A stretch of 47,922 nucleotides of DNA, taken from contig DBMI01000111.1 in NCBI GenBank assembly GCA_002298165.1, positions 1 to 47,922 on the forward strand. Reading direction: 5' to 3'. Positions 8,186 to 16,512 of the stretch are shown here, piece by piece. A program made the position numbers and the translations under genes. Positions within the stretch are counted from its first letter, which is position 1. Every line of letters begins with the position of its first letter. This DNA is from Desulfarculales bacterium UBA702 (GTDB lineage Bacteria; Desulfobacterota; Syntrophobacteria; Syntrophobacterales; Syntrophobacteraceae). Under the pieces are notes generated by a model. It did no database searches. It saw nothing but the letters and a program-made list of their open reading frames with translations, and was not told where the DNA came from.

Positions 8186-8643
8186 AAGTTTTCGAAGGAA
8201 AACTGCTGGCCAAGGACCTAAAGTTCGGGATTATAGTGAGCCGCTTTAACGATTTTATCGGTGAAAGACTCCTGGGCGGGGCGCTCGATGCCCTGAAAAG
8301 AAGCGGCGCTGACGAGGATAACGTCGATATTTACAAGGTCCCGGGTGCTTTCGAGATCCCCCTGCTGGCAAAAAAGGCCGCGCAGAGCGGCAAATATCAC
8401 GCTGTTATCTGCCTTGGGGCAGTAATAAGAGGGGCAACTCCTCATTTCGACTATGTGGCGGCCGAAGTGTCGAAGGGAGTCGCCAACGCAGCCCTTGAGG
8501 CCGGTGTGCCCATCAGTTTCGGGGTCCTTACCACCGACACAATCGAGCAGGCAATCGAGAGGGCCGGAACCAAGTCCGGCAACAAGGGCTGGGATGCGGC
8601 AGTTGCGGCAATCGAAATGGCCAACCTGATAGGGCAAATGTAG
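8182..8643 (+). CDS. ribH: 6,7-dimethyl-8-ribityllumazine synthase
   Basis: 153 residues. It condenses the pyrimidine from the RibD branch with dihydroxybutanone phosphate to give lumazine, typically as a 60-subunit shell or a pentamer. Family motifs: SRFNDFIGERLL, VPGAFEIPL, CLGAVIRGATPHFDYV (with the catalytic His) and FGVLTTDT. The ATG at 8182 overlaps the ribBA stop in ATGA, which implies translational coupling; the open frame before it lies inside ribBA. About 280 bases without a clear gene follow before nusB, a gene often found next to ribH. Confidence 0.98.
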   Translation: MKVFEGKLLAKDLKFGIIVSRFNDFIGERLLGGALDALKRSGADEDNVDIYKVPGAFEIPLLAKKAAQSGKYHAVICLGAVIRGATPHFDYVAAEVSKGVANAALEAGVPISFGVLTTDTIEQAIERAGTKSGNKGWDAAVAAIEMANLIGQM

Positions 8644-8922
8644 TCGTAATTGCCTTAGGGCCGGCAATTGTGAGGATGAATGCCCCACATTCGAGCCACG
8701 CCGTTTTCGGCAGCGACCGGTGCGGTTTGGCCTTTCTTGCCGGAATTTCTCGAAGAGCATGGGAAACATACCAGTGCGGCACATAAAAAGGTGAGCAGGA
8801 CGCCTTCCCTTTGCCTGATATCAACCACCAGCGGGTATTACTTGCCTGAATTGACAATTTAAAACGATGGGGACCTCACTTGCGCGTGTCCTTATTCTCA
8901 ATATCGAGGTGAATTTTCCCAC

Positions 8923-9375
8923 ATGGGCCAGCGGCGACAGTCAAGAGAAATAGCACTCCAGATGCTATACCAAATGGAGATGACGGGTCTGCCTCCCAGC
9001 GAGGTATTCGAGCTTTACTACCAACTCGCATCGGATACCGACAGCGACCCGGAACGGGAGATCCCCCTTTCCGTTCGCCCTTTTGCCGAAAGGCTTCTGG
9101 CTGGTGTCTACGCGCACCGCGATCAGGTGGACCAGATGATTGTCGAGGCATCAGAGAACTGGCGCCTCGAAAGAATGTCGATAATTGACAGGAATATACT
9201 GCGCATAGCAGTTTTCGAAATGCTCTACTGCCTTGAAATCCCCCCCAAGGTATCCATAAACGAGGCTATCGATCTCGGCAAAACCTTCGGAAACCCCGAT
9301 TCCGGCGCATTCATAAACGGAATACTCGATCACCTCCTCCCCGAAGCAAACCGGTTCCGCGAGGAGCGGGGATAG
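8923..9375 (+). CDS. nusB: Transcription antitermination factor NusB
   Basis: 150 residues, all-helical NusB family. NusB binds boxA RNA with NusE (ribosomal protein S10) and helps RNA polymerase read through rRNA operons. It is recognised from the N-terminal RRQSREIALQMLYQMEMTG, the WRLERMSIIDRNILRIAVFEMLY segment and the C-terminal IDLGKTFGNPDSGAFINGILD. GAGGTG lies about 9 nt before the ATG. A ribH-nusB neighbourhood is common in bacteria, but the gap of about 280 bases suggests it may have its own promoter here. Confidence 0.97.
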   Translation: MGQRRQSREIALQMLYQMEMTGLPPSEVFELYYQLASDTDSDPEREIPLSVRPFAERLLAGVYAHRDQVDQMIVEASENWRLERMSIIDRNILRIAVFEMLYCLEIPPKVSINEAIDLGKTFGNPDSGAFINGILDHLLPEANRFREERG

Positions 9376-9572
9376 CTGGTGAATTGCAGCGGGTTTGGGC
9401 AACATCCCCCTAAGGGCAATGGGGCCCCTGCTCTTTCGTAATTTGGCCCGATATGCCTTTATCTGGCCTTCCCATTATGTTATTAATATACTTCTAAAAT
9501 TCTGGAAATTAACCTGTGGCCGGCTTGCGCCGGGAGGGCAGACGAGATTTAAGGAAAATCAGGAGGTCTTAC

Positions 9573-10322
9573 TTGGGCTACGCCGTAGCACTTGGAGGAA
9601 AAGGAGGGACCGGCAAGACGACTGTATCGGGGCTTATCATCCGGTACATGCTGAGGCATGGGATGAAACCCGTGCTCGCAATCGATGCCGATTCCAATTC
9701 GAACCTGAACGATGTTCTCGGGGTATCTCTGGACGGGACCCTGTCGGATGCGCGCGAAGAAATGAAAACGAGCGTCCCGGTAGGCATGACCAAGGACATC
9801 TTCATGGAAATGAAGATGGAAGAGGCACTGGTCGAAGGAGATGGCTTCGACCTGGTGGCCATGGGCCGTCCCGAGGGTGCCGGCTGTTACTGCGCCGCGA
9901 ATAACCTCCTTAGCAGCCTGATAGACCGGCTCCTGAAAAACTATGACTACATCGTAATCGACAACGAGGCCGGGATGGAGCATTTCAGCCGCCTTACCCA
10001 GAAGGACATAGACCTGCTGGTGCTGGTATCCGATCCCAGCAGGCGGGGCCTTGACGCGGCATGCCGCATATCTGAGCTGGTGGGCGCACTGCCCATCCGG
10101 GTAGCTCAGACGGTTCTCATTATCAACCAGGTCCGCGAAATACCCGATGCATGGCCGGAACAGGTTACCCGAATTTTCGGCGACAGGATCGCGCTTCTTC
10201 CCGCCGACCCCCTGCTGGCAAAATTCGACCTCGAAGGGAAACCGACAGTTACGCTTCCCGATAATTCCGATGTGGTCATCGCCGCCGATAAATTGTTTGA
10301 CCGCTTGTTCGAAAAAAAATAA
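9573..10322 (+). CDS. CooC-type ATPase (CO dehydrogenase nickel-insertion factor family, orphan)
   Basis: 249 residues, MinD/ParA-like deviant Walker P-loop ATPase. The P-loop GGKGGTGKTT is at residues 8-17, followed by IDADSNSNLNDVLG, a GCYCAAN motif with C105 and C107, and DYIVIDNEAGMEHFSR. The CxC in this position is the metal-binding signature of CooC, which helps load nickel into carbon monoxide dehydrogenase. No CODH or ACS gene is in the window, so the client is unknown here. The TTG start at 9573 is chosen because CAGGAGGT lies 5 nt before it and the protein then begins directly with the first strand of the fold. An acetyl-CoA synthase or other nickel-enzyme factor is the main alternative. 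Confidence 0.85.
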   Translation: MGYAVALGGKGGTGKTTVSGLIIRYMLRHGMKPVLAIDADSNSNLNDVLGVSLDGTLSDAREEMKTSVPVGMTKDIFMEMKMEEALVEGDGFDLVAMGRPEGAGCYCAANNLLSSLIDRLLKNYDYIVIDNEAGMEHFSRLTQKDIDLLVLVSDPSRRGLDAACRISELVGALPIRVAQTVLIINQVREIPDAWPEQVTRIFGDRIALLPADPLLAKFDLEGKPTVTLPDNSDVVIAADKLFDRLFEKK

Positions 10323-10449
10323 TCTAGCCCCGATTTCCTCGGCGGAACCGTTTTTTTCCCTTTGAGACATAGCCGGGATTTGAGTTCCCGTTGGATCCGA
10401 GCCGCCGTCGCGGTATCGGAGAGCCATTTTTTAATAAGGAGGTTAATTT

Positions 10450-11049
10450 ATGTTCCCTGTAAGACGAGCACTTCTCAGCGTGACCGACAAAACCGGCCTG
10501 GTGGAATTCGGCAAGGGACTGCAGCAGATGGGAGTTCGAATGCTATCCACCGGAGGAACGGCAAAAGCTCTTCGCGACGGTGGAATAGAGATCATGGAAG
10601 TCTCCGATTTTACCGGTTTTCCCGAAATGCTCGACGGCAGGGTAAAGACCCTCCACCCAAAGATTCACGGCGGGATTCTCGGAATACGCGACAACCCCGA
10701 GCACGCCTCGACGATGCAAAAGCATGGAATCGAGCCCATCGACATGGTTGTGGTAAACCTCTATGCCTTTGCCAAAACCGTTGCCCGTCCGGGATGCACG
10801 CTCGATGAAGCAATCGAGAACATCGACATCGGAGGTCCGACCCTTATCAGGGCCTCCGCTAAAAACAACAAATTTGTCGCCGTGGTGACCGACCCGGGCG
10901 ACTACATGGATATTTTAAAGGAGCTGCGGGAACTCAAAGGAAATATATCGCGCAAAACCAGCCTTCGGCTTGCCTGCAAGGCATTCTGCTCGACCAGCGA
11001 TTATGACTCCAATATTTGCGAATACCTGACCAAAGTTACGGCGAATTAA
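10450..11049 (+). CDS. IMP cyclohydrolase, stand-alone (N-terminal half of PurH)
   Basis: 199 residues that match only the MGS-like IMP cyclohydrolase domain of the bifunctional PurH (normally about 520 residues): RRALLSVTDKTGLVEFGKGL, STGGTAKAL, FPEMLDGRVKTLHPKIHGGIL and DIGGPTLIRASAKN. It closes the purine ring, turning FAICAR into IMP. The AICAR formyltransferase half is absent; the stop is clean and the next gene is unrelated, so this looks like a natural stand-alone enzyme rather than a broken gene. AAGGAGG lies 8 nt before the ATG. It is followed 61 bases later by purD in a purine cluster. The formyltransferase must be encoded elsewhere. Confidence 0.93.
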   Translation: MFPVRRALLSVTDKTGLVEFGKGLQQMGVRMLSTGGTAKALRDGGIEIMEVSDFTGFPEMLDGRVKTLHPKIHGGILGIRDNPEHASTMQKHGIEPIDMVVVNLYAFAKTVARPGCTLDEAIENIDIGGPTLIRASAKNNKFVAVVTDPGDYMDILKELRELKGNISRKTSLRLACKAFCSTSDYDSNICEYLTKVTAN

Positions 11050-11110
11050 TGCGGCATTTAGCGCGGCAACATTCTTTTTAACGTAAGCAATAGGAGCGAG
11101 AGCACATTAG

Positions 11111-12406
11111 ATGAAAATACTTGTCGTAGGGACCGGCGGCAGAGATCATGCCATTGCCTGGAAATTTACCCAAAGCCCTCGGGTAAAGCAGGTCTTCGTT
11201 GCCCATGGTAATGCCGGGATAGGCGAAACAGCGGTCTGCGTAAATCTCAGGACCATCGAGGAGATGGCCGATTTCGCGGAAAAAGAAGGGATTGACATCA
11301 CTTTCGTCGGCCCCGAGAAGCCTCTTTCGGCTGGAATCGTTGACCTGTTTGAGTCACGCGGCCTGCCCATAATTGGCCCGAACCGGAAGGCCAGCAGGCT
11401 GGAATCGAGCAAGTGCGACGCCAAGGTGATGCTTCGCGAGCTGGGTATTCCGGTCCCGGAGTTCGAGAATTTCTCCGATCCCGCCAGGGCGCTGGACTAT
11501 GTTAGAAACATCGGCCACCAGGTTGTGGTCAAAGCCGACGGGCTTGCGGCCGGAAAGGGCTCGCTTGTTTGCGATTCGGTAAAAGATGCGGAAGATGCCG
11601 TTCGCTCCATTATGGAAGAACGCGTTTTCGGAGATGCCGGCGAGCGCGTGGAGATCGAAAAACGGCTATACGGACGCGAGCTTTCCTTTTTCTGCTTTAC
11701 TGACGGCTACACGGTCGTGCCGATGGTTGCGGCCCAGGACTACAAAAGGGCTCGCGAAAACGACGAAGGCAAAAACACCGGCGGCATGGGGTCCTATTCG
11801 CCCCACCCGTGGCTCACCGATTCACTTGTCGAAACCATCATGGCCCGTGTGGCGGAACCGCTGATAGCCGGGGTTCGAGAAAAATACGGCATTCTCTACA
11901 AGGGCATATTGTATCTTGGATTGATGCTGGTGGGTGAGGGCGACGACATTACACCCTACGTTCTGGAGATAAATATCAGGCTGGGAGACCCTGAAGCCCA
12001 GGTGATCCTGCCCCGGCTGAAAACCGACCTGGTTGATGTATGCGAGGCCATCCTCCAGGGAAAATTGGCCGATATAAAGCCGGAGTGGGACCCCGCCTAC
12101 CGGCTTTGCCTGATCGCGGTAAGCGGCCCCACCAAGGGAAAGAAGGGCTGGTATAAGGGATACCCGGACCGCTACAAAATCGGGGTGCCCATCGAGGGCA
12201 TCAACGAAATCGACCGGGATTGCCTGGTTTTTCATTCGGGCACGGAACGCAATGACGCCGGCAACCTGATTACAACGGGCGGGCGGGTGCTTTGCATCGT
12301 GAGTTCTGGGAATTCTCTTGGCGAGGTGCGTGAAACTGCCCTTTCCCAGATTGAAAAAGTCCAATTCGAGGGTATTTATTACCGCAGGGATATCGGCCTG
12401 GAGTAG
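11111..12406 (+). CDS. purD: Phosphoribosylamine-glycine ligase (GAR synthetase)
   Basis: 431 residues, the usual length. It joins glycine to phosphoribosylamine with ATP, the second step of purine synthesis. N-domain start KILVVGTGGRDHAIAWKF, the ATP-grasp stretch VVVKADGLAAGKG, and NTGGMGSYSPHPW plus INIRLGDPEAQVILPRL near the active site are all typical. A modest GGAGCGAGAG stretch lies upstream of the ATG. It sits between the IMP cyclohydrolase and purQ genes with short spacers (61 and about 56 bases), so they are probably co-transcribed. Confidence 0.97.
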   Translation: MKILVVGTGGRDHAIAWKFTQSPRVKQVFVAHGNAGIGETAVCVNLRTIEEMADFAEKEGIDITFVGPEKPLSAGIVDLFESRGLPIIGPNRKASRLESSKCDAKVMLRELGIPVPEFENFSDPARALDYVRNIGHQVVVKADGLAAGKGSLVCDSVKDAEDAVRSIMEERVFGDAGERVEIEKRLYGRELSFFCFTDGYTVVPMVAAQDYKRARENDEGKNTGGMGSYSPHPWLTDSLVETIMARVAEPLIAGVREKYGILYKGILYLGLMLVGEGDDITPYVLEINIRLGDPEAQVILPRLKTDLVDVCEAILQGKLADIKPEWDPAYRLCLIAVSGPTKGKKGWYKGYPDRYKIGVPIEGINEIDRDCLVFHSGTERNDAGNLITTGGRVLCIVSSGNSLGEVRETALSQIEKVQFEGIYYRRDIGLE

Positions 12407-12462
12407 CCGGAAGAAACTCCAGCCATGTGGAGCAGGCTTTCCAGCCTGCGGCACTTCCATTT

Positions 12463-13281
12463 ATGGAGACTGAATTGTCGGTAAAAGCACTGGTGATGAC
12501 TGGTTTTGGCCTTAACTGCGACATCGAGACGGCCTACGCCCTGGAGGTTGCGGGGGCAAATGCCGAGAGGGTGCATCTCAACACCCTCATCTCGGGCGAA
12601 AGGAAGATTGCCGAGTACCGCATATTCGTGATCGGTGGGGGTTTTTCCTGGGGCGATGACCACGGGGCAGGCGTAATAATGGCCATGCGCCTGAAACATC
12701 GGTTGCGGGACGAAATCTCGAGCTTTGTGGAAGGCGGCGGAATCGTAATCGGAATCTGCAATGGTTTCCAGGTATTGGTAAATCTGGGCCTTCTGCCGGG
12801 CTTCAAGGTTGGGGAAATGAAGCGCGAGGTGGCGCTCATCGCAAATGACTGCGGAAATTTCCGCGATCAGTGGGTCTACCTTTCGGCCAATACCCGCTCG
12901 CATTGCGTCCTGACCCGAGGGATCACGGATATCGAACTGCCGGTCCGTCACGGCGAGGGCAAGTTTTTTGCCGAATCCGACGTACTTGAACGAATCGAGA
13001 GCGGAGCACAGGTGATTCTCAGGTATGCCAGGCCCGATGGAAGTCCGGCAAATGGAGAATTCCCGCTAAACCCCAATGGATCCGTTATGGACATTGCCGG
13101 CATTTGCGACGTTACCGGCCGGGTAGCCGGGCTAATGCCACACCCCGAGGCCTTCAACCATTTTACCAACCATCCGGAATGGACGTGGCTTAGAGAAAAA
13201 TACAAGCGCGAGGGAAAAGAAATTCCCGAAGAAGGCCAGGGAATCCGAATTTTTCGAAATGCGGTTGAGTATTTTAATTGA
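12463..13281 (+). CDS. purQ: Phosphoribosylformylglycinamidine synthase, glutaminase subunit
   Basis: 272 residues, class I glutamine amidotransferase. It releases ammonia from glutamine for the FGAM synthase (PurL) step. The nucleophile is C99 in GICNGFQVL, and the catalytic His/Glu lie in LMPHPEAF near the C-terminus. The family start KALVMTGFGLNCDIETAYAL appears at about residue 8. The start is uncertain. ATG at 12463 has no clear ribosome-binding site; a TTG at 12475 has TGGAG 6 nt before it and would give 268 residues; a GTG at 12427 would read through a hairpin repeat (AGCAGGCTTTCCAGCCTGC). PurL and PurS are not in the window. Confidence 0.94.
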   Translation: METELSVKALVMTGFGLNCDIETAYALEVAGANAERVHLNTLISGERKIAEYRIFVIGGGFSWGDDHGAGVIMAMRLKHRLRDEISSFVEGGGIVIGICNGFQVLVNLGLLPGFKVGEMKREVALIANDCGNFRDQWVYLSANTRSHCVLTRGITDIELPVRHGEGKFFAESDVLERIESGAQVILRYARPDGSPANGEFPLNPNGSVMDIAGICDVTGRVAGLMPHPEAFNHFTNHPEWTWLREKYKREGKEIPEEGQGIRIFRNAVEYFN

Positions 13282-13334
13282 ACGCCGAATTAGTGCAAAA
13301 TAGCTGAACCGCCCGCTTAAATGATTGATCGATC

Positions 13335-14162
13335 ATGACCGATATGCCCAAAAAGTTGCGCCTTGCCGTGCTTGCCTCAGGTGGCGGCACCAATTTACAG
13401 TCGATGATCGACCGGTGCGCCGAAGGATCGATGGCGGCTGAAGTCGCGGTAGTCCTCAGCGACCGGCCGGACGCGAATGCTCTGAATCGGGCCGAAAAAG
13501 CCGGAATCCCGGCTTTTTGTGTGGATTATAAATCCTACATGGGTCTGGAGGTGACTGAAGAGGTCCTGGGCAACCTGCCGATCAGCCTCGAAGAACTGGA
13601 CCGCAGCCAGCAGATACTCAAAGCGCCGGACTCCTTGCAGCGCCTGAGGCGGCTTGCCAGGCTGATACTCGCCGAACGCGGGCTGACGGACATAATCGAC
13701 AGGTTCCGCCCGGATTACATCTGCCTTGCCGGCTTCATGCGACTGGTCACGCCTTATTTTATCGGTCACTTCAATTCTTCGGGCGCTCATAGGATTATAA
13801 ATATCCATCCCGCCCTGCTGCCCAGCTTTCCCGGAACCAGGGGATACGAGGATACCTTCATTTACGGCTGCAAGTGGGGCGGCATCACCATCCACTTTGT
13901 AGATGAGGGTGAAGATACCGGCCCAATTATAGCTCAGGCAGTTTACCCGGTATTCCCGGGCGACCGTATCGAACAGGTGCGGGCGCGTGGGTTGCGCCTC
14001 GAATATGAGATGTATGCCCAGGTTATTAACTGGCTTGCCTGCAATCATATTGAACTGGAGGCCCTGCCCTCCGGCCGATTGCATGTCCAGGTATCAGACC
14101 CGCAATACGCGGATATTCTGAAAAAGTGGGTTCGACTGAGTTTTGCCCAGCCCAATTCCTGA
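13335..14162 (+). CDS. purN: Phosphoribosylglycinamide formyltransferase, formyl-THF dependent
   Basis: 275 residues. It transfers a formyl group from 10-formyltetrahydrofolate to GAR, step three of purine synthesis. LAVLASGGGTNLQSMID is the N-terminal phosphate-binding loop. IINIHPALLPSFPG holds the catalytic Asn and His, and HFVDEGEDTGPIIAQ holds the catalytic Asp. It is about 60 residues longer than the E. coli enzyme, mostly from an inserted helical segment around residues 66-115 (VTEEVLGNLPISLEELDRSQ and on) before the conserved DIIDRFRPDYICLAGFM. It is the last gene of the purine cluster; about 610 bases of non-coding DNA follow. Confidence 0.96.
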   Translation: MTDMPKKLRLAVLASGGGTNLQSMIDRCAEGSMAAEVAVVLSDRPDANALNRAEKAGIPAFCVDYKSYMGLEVTEEVLGNLPISLEELDRSQQILKAPDSLQRLRRLARLILAERGLTDIIDRFRPDYICLAGFMRLVTPYFIGHFNSSGAHRIINIHPALLPSFPGTRGYEDTFIYGCKWGGITIHFVDEGEDTGPIIAQAVYPVFPGDRIEQVRARGLRLEYEMYAQVINWLACNHIELEALPSGRLHVQVSDPQYADILKKWVRLSFAQPNS

Positions 14163-14776
14163 TCGCCAATCCAAGTTGCAATGCGATTACAAAAGACCTA
14201 ATAACCTTTGCGTTCAAAATGATAATTTAAACGTGGGGAGCGCACTCCCCACACCCCTCGCCGCTACGCGGCTCTTATGGCACTGCGGCTGTGCCCCGCA
14301 GATGCGCGGAGCACTTGCCGTGCGCCCCGATCCCGCTCTTGCGCATTGCCGCCAGCTTAAGGGCAAAATCTGGTTGACGCGGCCAGGACAGGCTGTTGCC
14401 CAAACAAGTTGCGATGCAAATTCCCCTCCCTTAAATTGACTGCCATGCGCTCCAGCAGAACTAATACCAATTTACCTTGAAAATAACCTTTAAGCGGCCT
14501 GTTCCAGGGGAGTGATCCTCACCATTTTCATGCTTCGCGGGTGGCGCGAGCGGCATGATTAATTGCGTTCAAGACTGTATCGAGAACAGGTCTAGAATGT
14601 AGCATAGCCCCTTGTGGGCGTTTGGAAGTTGGACGGGCACATTTGTATAACGCGCTTGCGCCTCAGGCCGAGGCTCAATAGAAGGCTCTGAAGAATTAAT
14701 ATGCCTCTCTCCCGGTTGTGGTGCGCTCCGTAAGTCTTTAATTTAATAGAAAAAGCCAACCACAAGGAGATCCGAA
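14163..14776. other. Long intergenic region with repeats
   Basis: About 610 bases between purN and a small membrane-protein gene. The left part holds the dispersed repeat described at 14205-14340. The rest, about 14400-14776, shows no protein-like frame, RNA gene or clear terminator. AAGGAG at 14764-14769 is the ribosome-binding site of the next gene. Confidence 0.5.
14205..14340. repeat. Dispersed GTGGGGAGC repeat, copy 2 (longest)
   Basis: The stretch begins TTTGCGTTCAAAATGATAAT and carries two stable hairpins: GTGGGGAG (14233-14240) with CTCCCCAC (14245-14252), and further on CTGCGG with CCGCAG. Shorter versions of the same order of blocks are at 6761-6830 and 19834-19890. It is non-coding, so a small non-autonomous mobile or REP-like element is plausible. 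Confidence 0.6.
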
Positions 14777-15325
14777 ATGCCTGGGCGTGTTCAAGAAAGA
14801 GCTGCAAAGGGGCCTTGGCCTCGAGATCCCGAACCCTGCCTGAATCTGGATTGCCTCGTAAAACGGGGCATAATCGCGGGTATCGTGGCAGGAGTAATTG
14901 AGGACATATTTTTTATAGTGGTTTCCTGGGCAGCTACCGGAAGCCCGTTTGGAGGAGCGCGGGCGGCAAGCGCCATAATTCTTGGAACCAAGGCCCTGAA
15001 TTCAGCATATCCGCTCTATTACGTCCTCCCGGTTGGGCTAGCGGTGCATTTCTCCATCGCGATTTTATGCGGCGCGGTTTTTGGAGCTCTTGTGGCAAAG
15101 ATACCCACCCTCGGGGCATCATTATGGGCATTTCTGTTCTCAGGCATGGTCTACGGTCTGGTAGTCTGGTTCATCAATTATCATATTATCGCTCCTCTGT
15201 TCCAATGGACGTGGTTTACCGCGAACGCAAACTCTCCGATAGCCATAGTCGGACATGTGTTCTTTTTCGGAGCTATTATAGCGCTCTATCTTCACCATTA
15301 TGCGAGAGCCGGAGAGGCGTCCTGA
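14777..15325 (+). CDS. Small multi-pass membrane protein, hypothetical
   Basis: 182 residues with four predicted membrane helices at about 31-51, 82-107, 113-135 and 155-174. The N-terminal 30 residues are hydrophilic with two cysteines (PCLNLDCLVKRG). There is no recognisable catalytic motif; glycine- and alanine-rich helices such as GIIAGIVAGVIEDIFF suggest tight packing. AAGGAG 7 nt before the ATG supports this start. It appears to be a single-gene unit flanked by long spacers. I do not recognise the family. Confidence 0.75.
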   Translation: MPGRVQERAAKGPWPRDPEPCLNLDCLVKRGIIAGIVAGVIEDIFFIVVSWAATGSPFGGARAASAIILGTKALNSAYPLYYVLPVGLAVHFSIAILCGAVFGALVAKIPTLGASLWAFLFSGMVYGLVVWFINYHIIAPLFQWTWFTANANSPIAIVGHVFFFGAIIALYLHHYARAGEAS

Positions 15326-15540
15326 ATTTACAGAATTTCCTGCCCTCTAATAAGACACTCATATCGAGGCCTCGGACAGAATTCCGTTCGGCAACTCCCA
15401 TACTCGGGTTAATCGCCCGGAAGACTCCTAAAATCTTTAGGCCGGTTTTGTTCTGATTTAAATGTATGATATGTATGATCTCGCATGATTAATAGAAGGC
15501 GACCTATCTCTCTATCTTTCTAACGGCAGAGGTCCGATAA

Positions 15541-16512
15541 GTGCGTGCGATGATTCTGGCGGCCGGTCTTGGTACAAGGCTCCATCCGCTTACAGATATC
15601 CGTCCCAAGGTGATGATCCCGGTCATGGGCACATCCATTCTCGATTTTTGGGTCGAGCGGCTCCACCGCTCCAAGTTCGATGCGGCAATCGTCAATGCCT
15701 ATCATCTGAAAGAAAAACTGGTCGGCGAAATCTATGAAAAGCCCCGGCCGATCCCGGTTGAAGTTCATTTGGAGCCGGTACTTCTGGGAACCGGAGGAGG
15801 AATACGAAGCGCGCTCGAACCGCTAGGCAATGAGCCGGTCGCGGTTGTAAACGGCGACATCGTGTGCGATGCCCCGATTGGAGAACTCTATTGCGAACAC
15901 CTGGAATCCGGGGCCGAGGTGAGCTTGCTTCTCCATGATTGTCCGGAGTTCAATAATGTGGCGGTTAACAGCGAAGGAGCGGTGCTGGGATTCGGCAAAG
16001 AGGCCCATCGAATCAGAGCGGACGGGAATGGAGTCCGGATGCTGGCCTTCACTGGAATTCACTTTATCAACCCCCCGGCGCTTCGCGAATACACGCCCGG
16101 GGTTCCTTATAATATCCTGGATATTTACCGCCGGCTCATCTCCCGAGGTTCCCCACCCAGGGCGCTCTTCTCACCCGGCATTTTCTGGCGCGAAATGGGT
16201 TCCATTGAAAGCTACACCAGGCTTACGGCTGAACTCGGAGCACTGGAACGAGAGACTCTTCCGCCGATAGAGACGGGGCGGCGTGCCTGGATCCATCCCG
16301 AAGCTGTCGTTTCCCCCAATGCCGTACTGGGTGGGTCCGTGGTCGTGGGCAAAGGAAGCCGGATTATGGAAGGCGCACACCTTGAGGACGTCATCATCTG
16401 GGAAAACGCGACCGTCGGTCCGGGCAGCGATCTCACACGCTGCATCGTGGCCGATTCGACTTCCGTTTCCGGCCGCCACTGTGATGAAGTACTGATACCG
16501 GAGCACGAATGA
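15541..16512 (+). CDS. Sugar-phosphate nucleotidyltransferase with hexapeptide-repeat tail
   Basis: 323 residues. The N-terminal nucleotidyltransferase shows the pyrophosphorylase signature MILAAGLGTRLHPLTDIRPKV with the catalytic Arg and Lys, then GTGGGIRSAL and VVNGDIV (metal-binding Asp). Residues about 245-320 look like a short left-handed beta-helix (IHPEAVVSPNAVLGGSVVVG). It activates a sugar phosphate to an NDP-sugar. It overlaps the next gene, an AmgK-like kinase, by 4 bases; by analogy with the AmgK-MurU pair it may activate the sugar-1-phosphate the kinase makes. MurU itself is shorter and lacks the hexapeptide tail, so a mannose- or other sugar-specific enzyme is equally possible. 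GTG start with an AGAGG upstream. Confidence 0.88.
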   Translation: MRAMILAAGLGTRLHPLTDIRPKVMIPVMGTSILDFWVERLHRSKFDAAIVNAYHLKEKLVGEIYEKPRPIPVEVHLEPVLLGTGGGIRSALEPLGNEPVAVVNGDIVCDAPIGELYCEHLESGAEVSLLLHDCPEFNNVAVNSEGAVLGFGKEAHRIRADGNGVRMLAFTGIHFINPPALREYTPGVPYNILDIYRRLISRGSPPRALFSPGIFWREMGSIESYTRLTAELGALERETLPPIETGRRAWIHPEAVVSPNAVLGGSVVVGKGSRIMEGAHLEDVIIWENATVGPGSDLTRCIVADSTSVSGRHCDEVLIPEHE

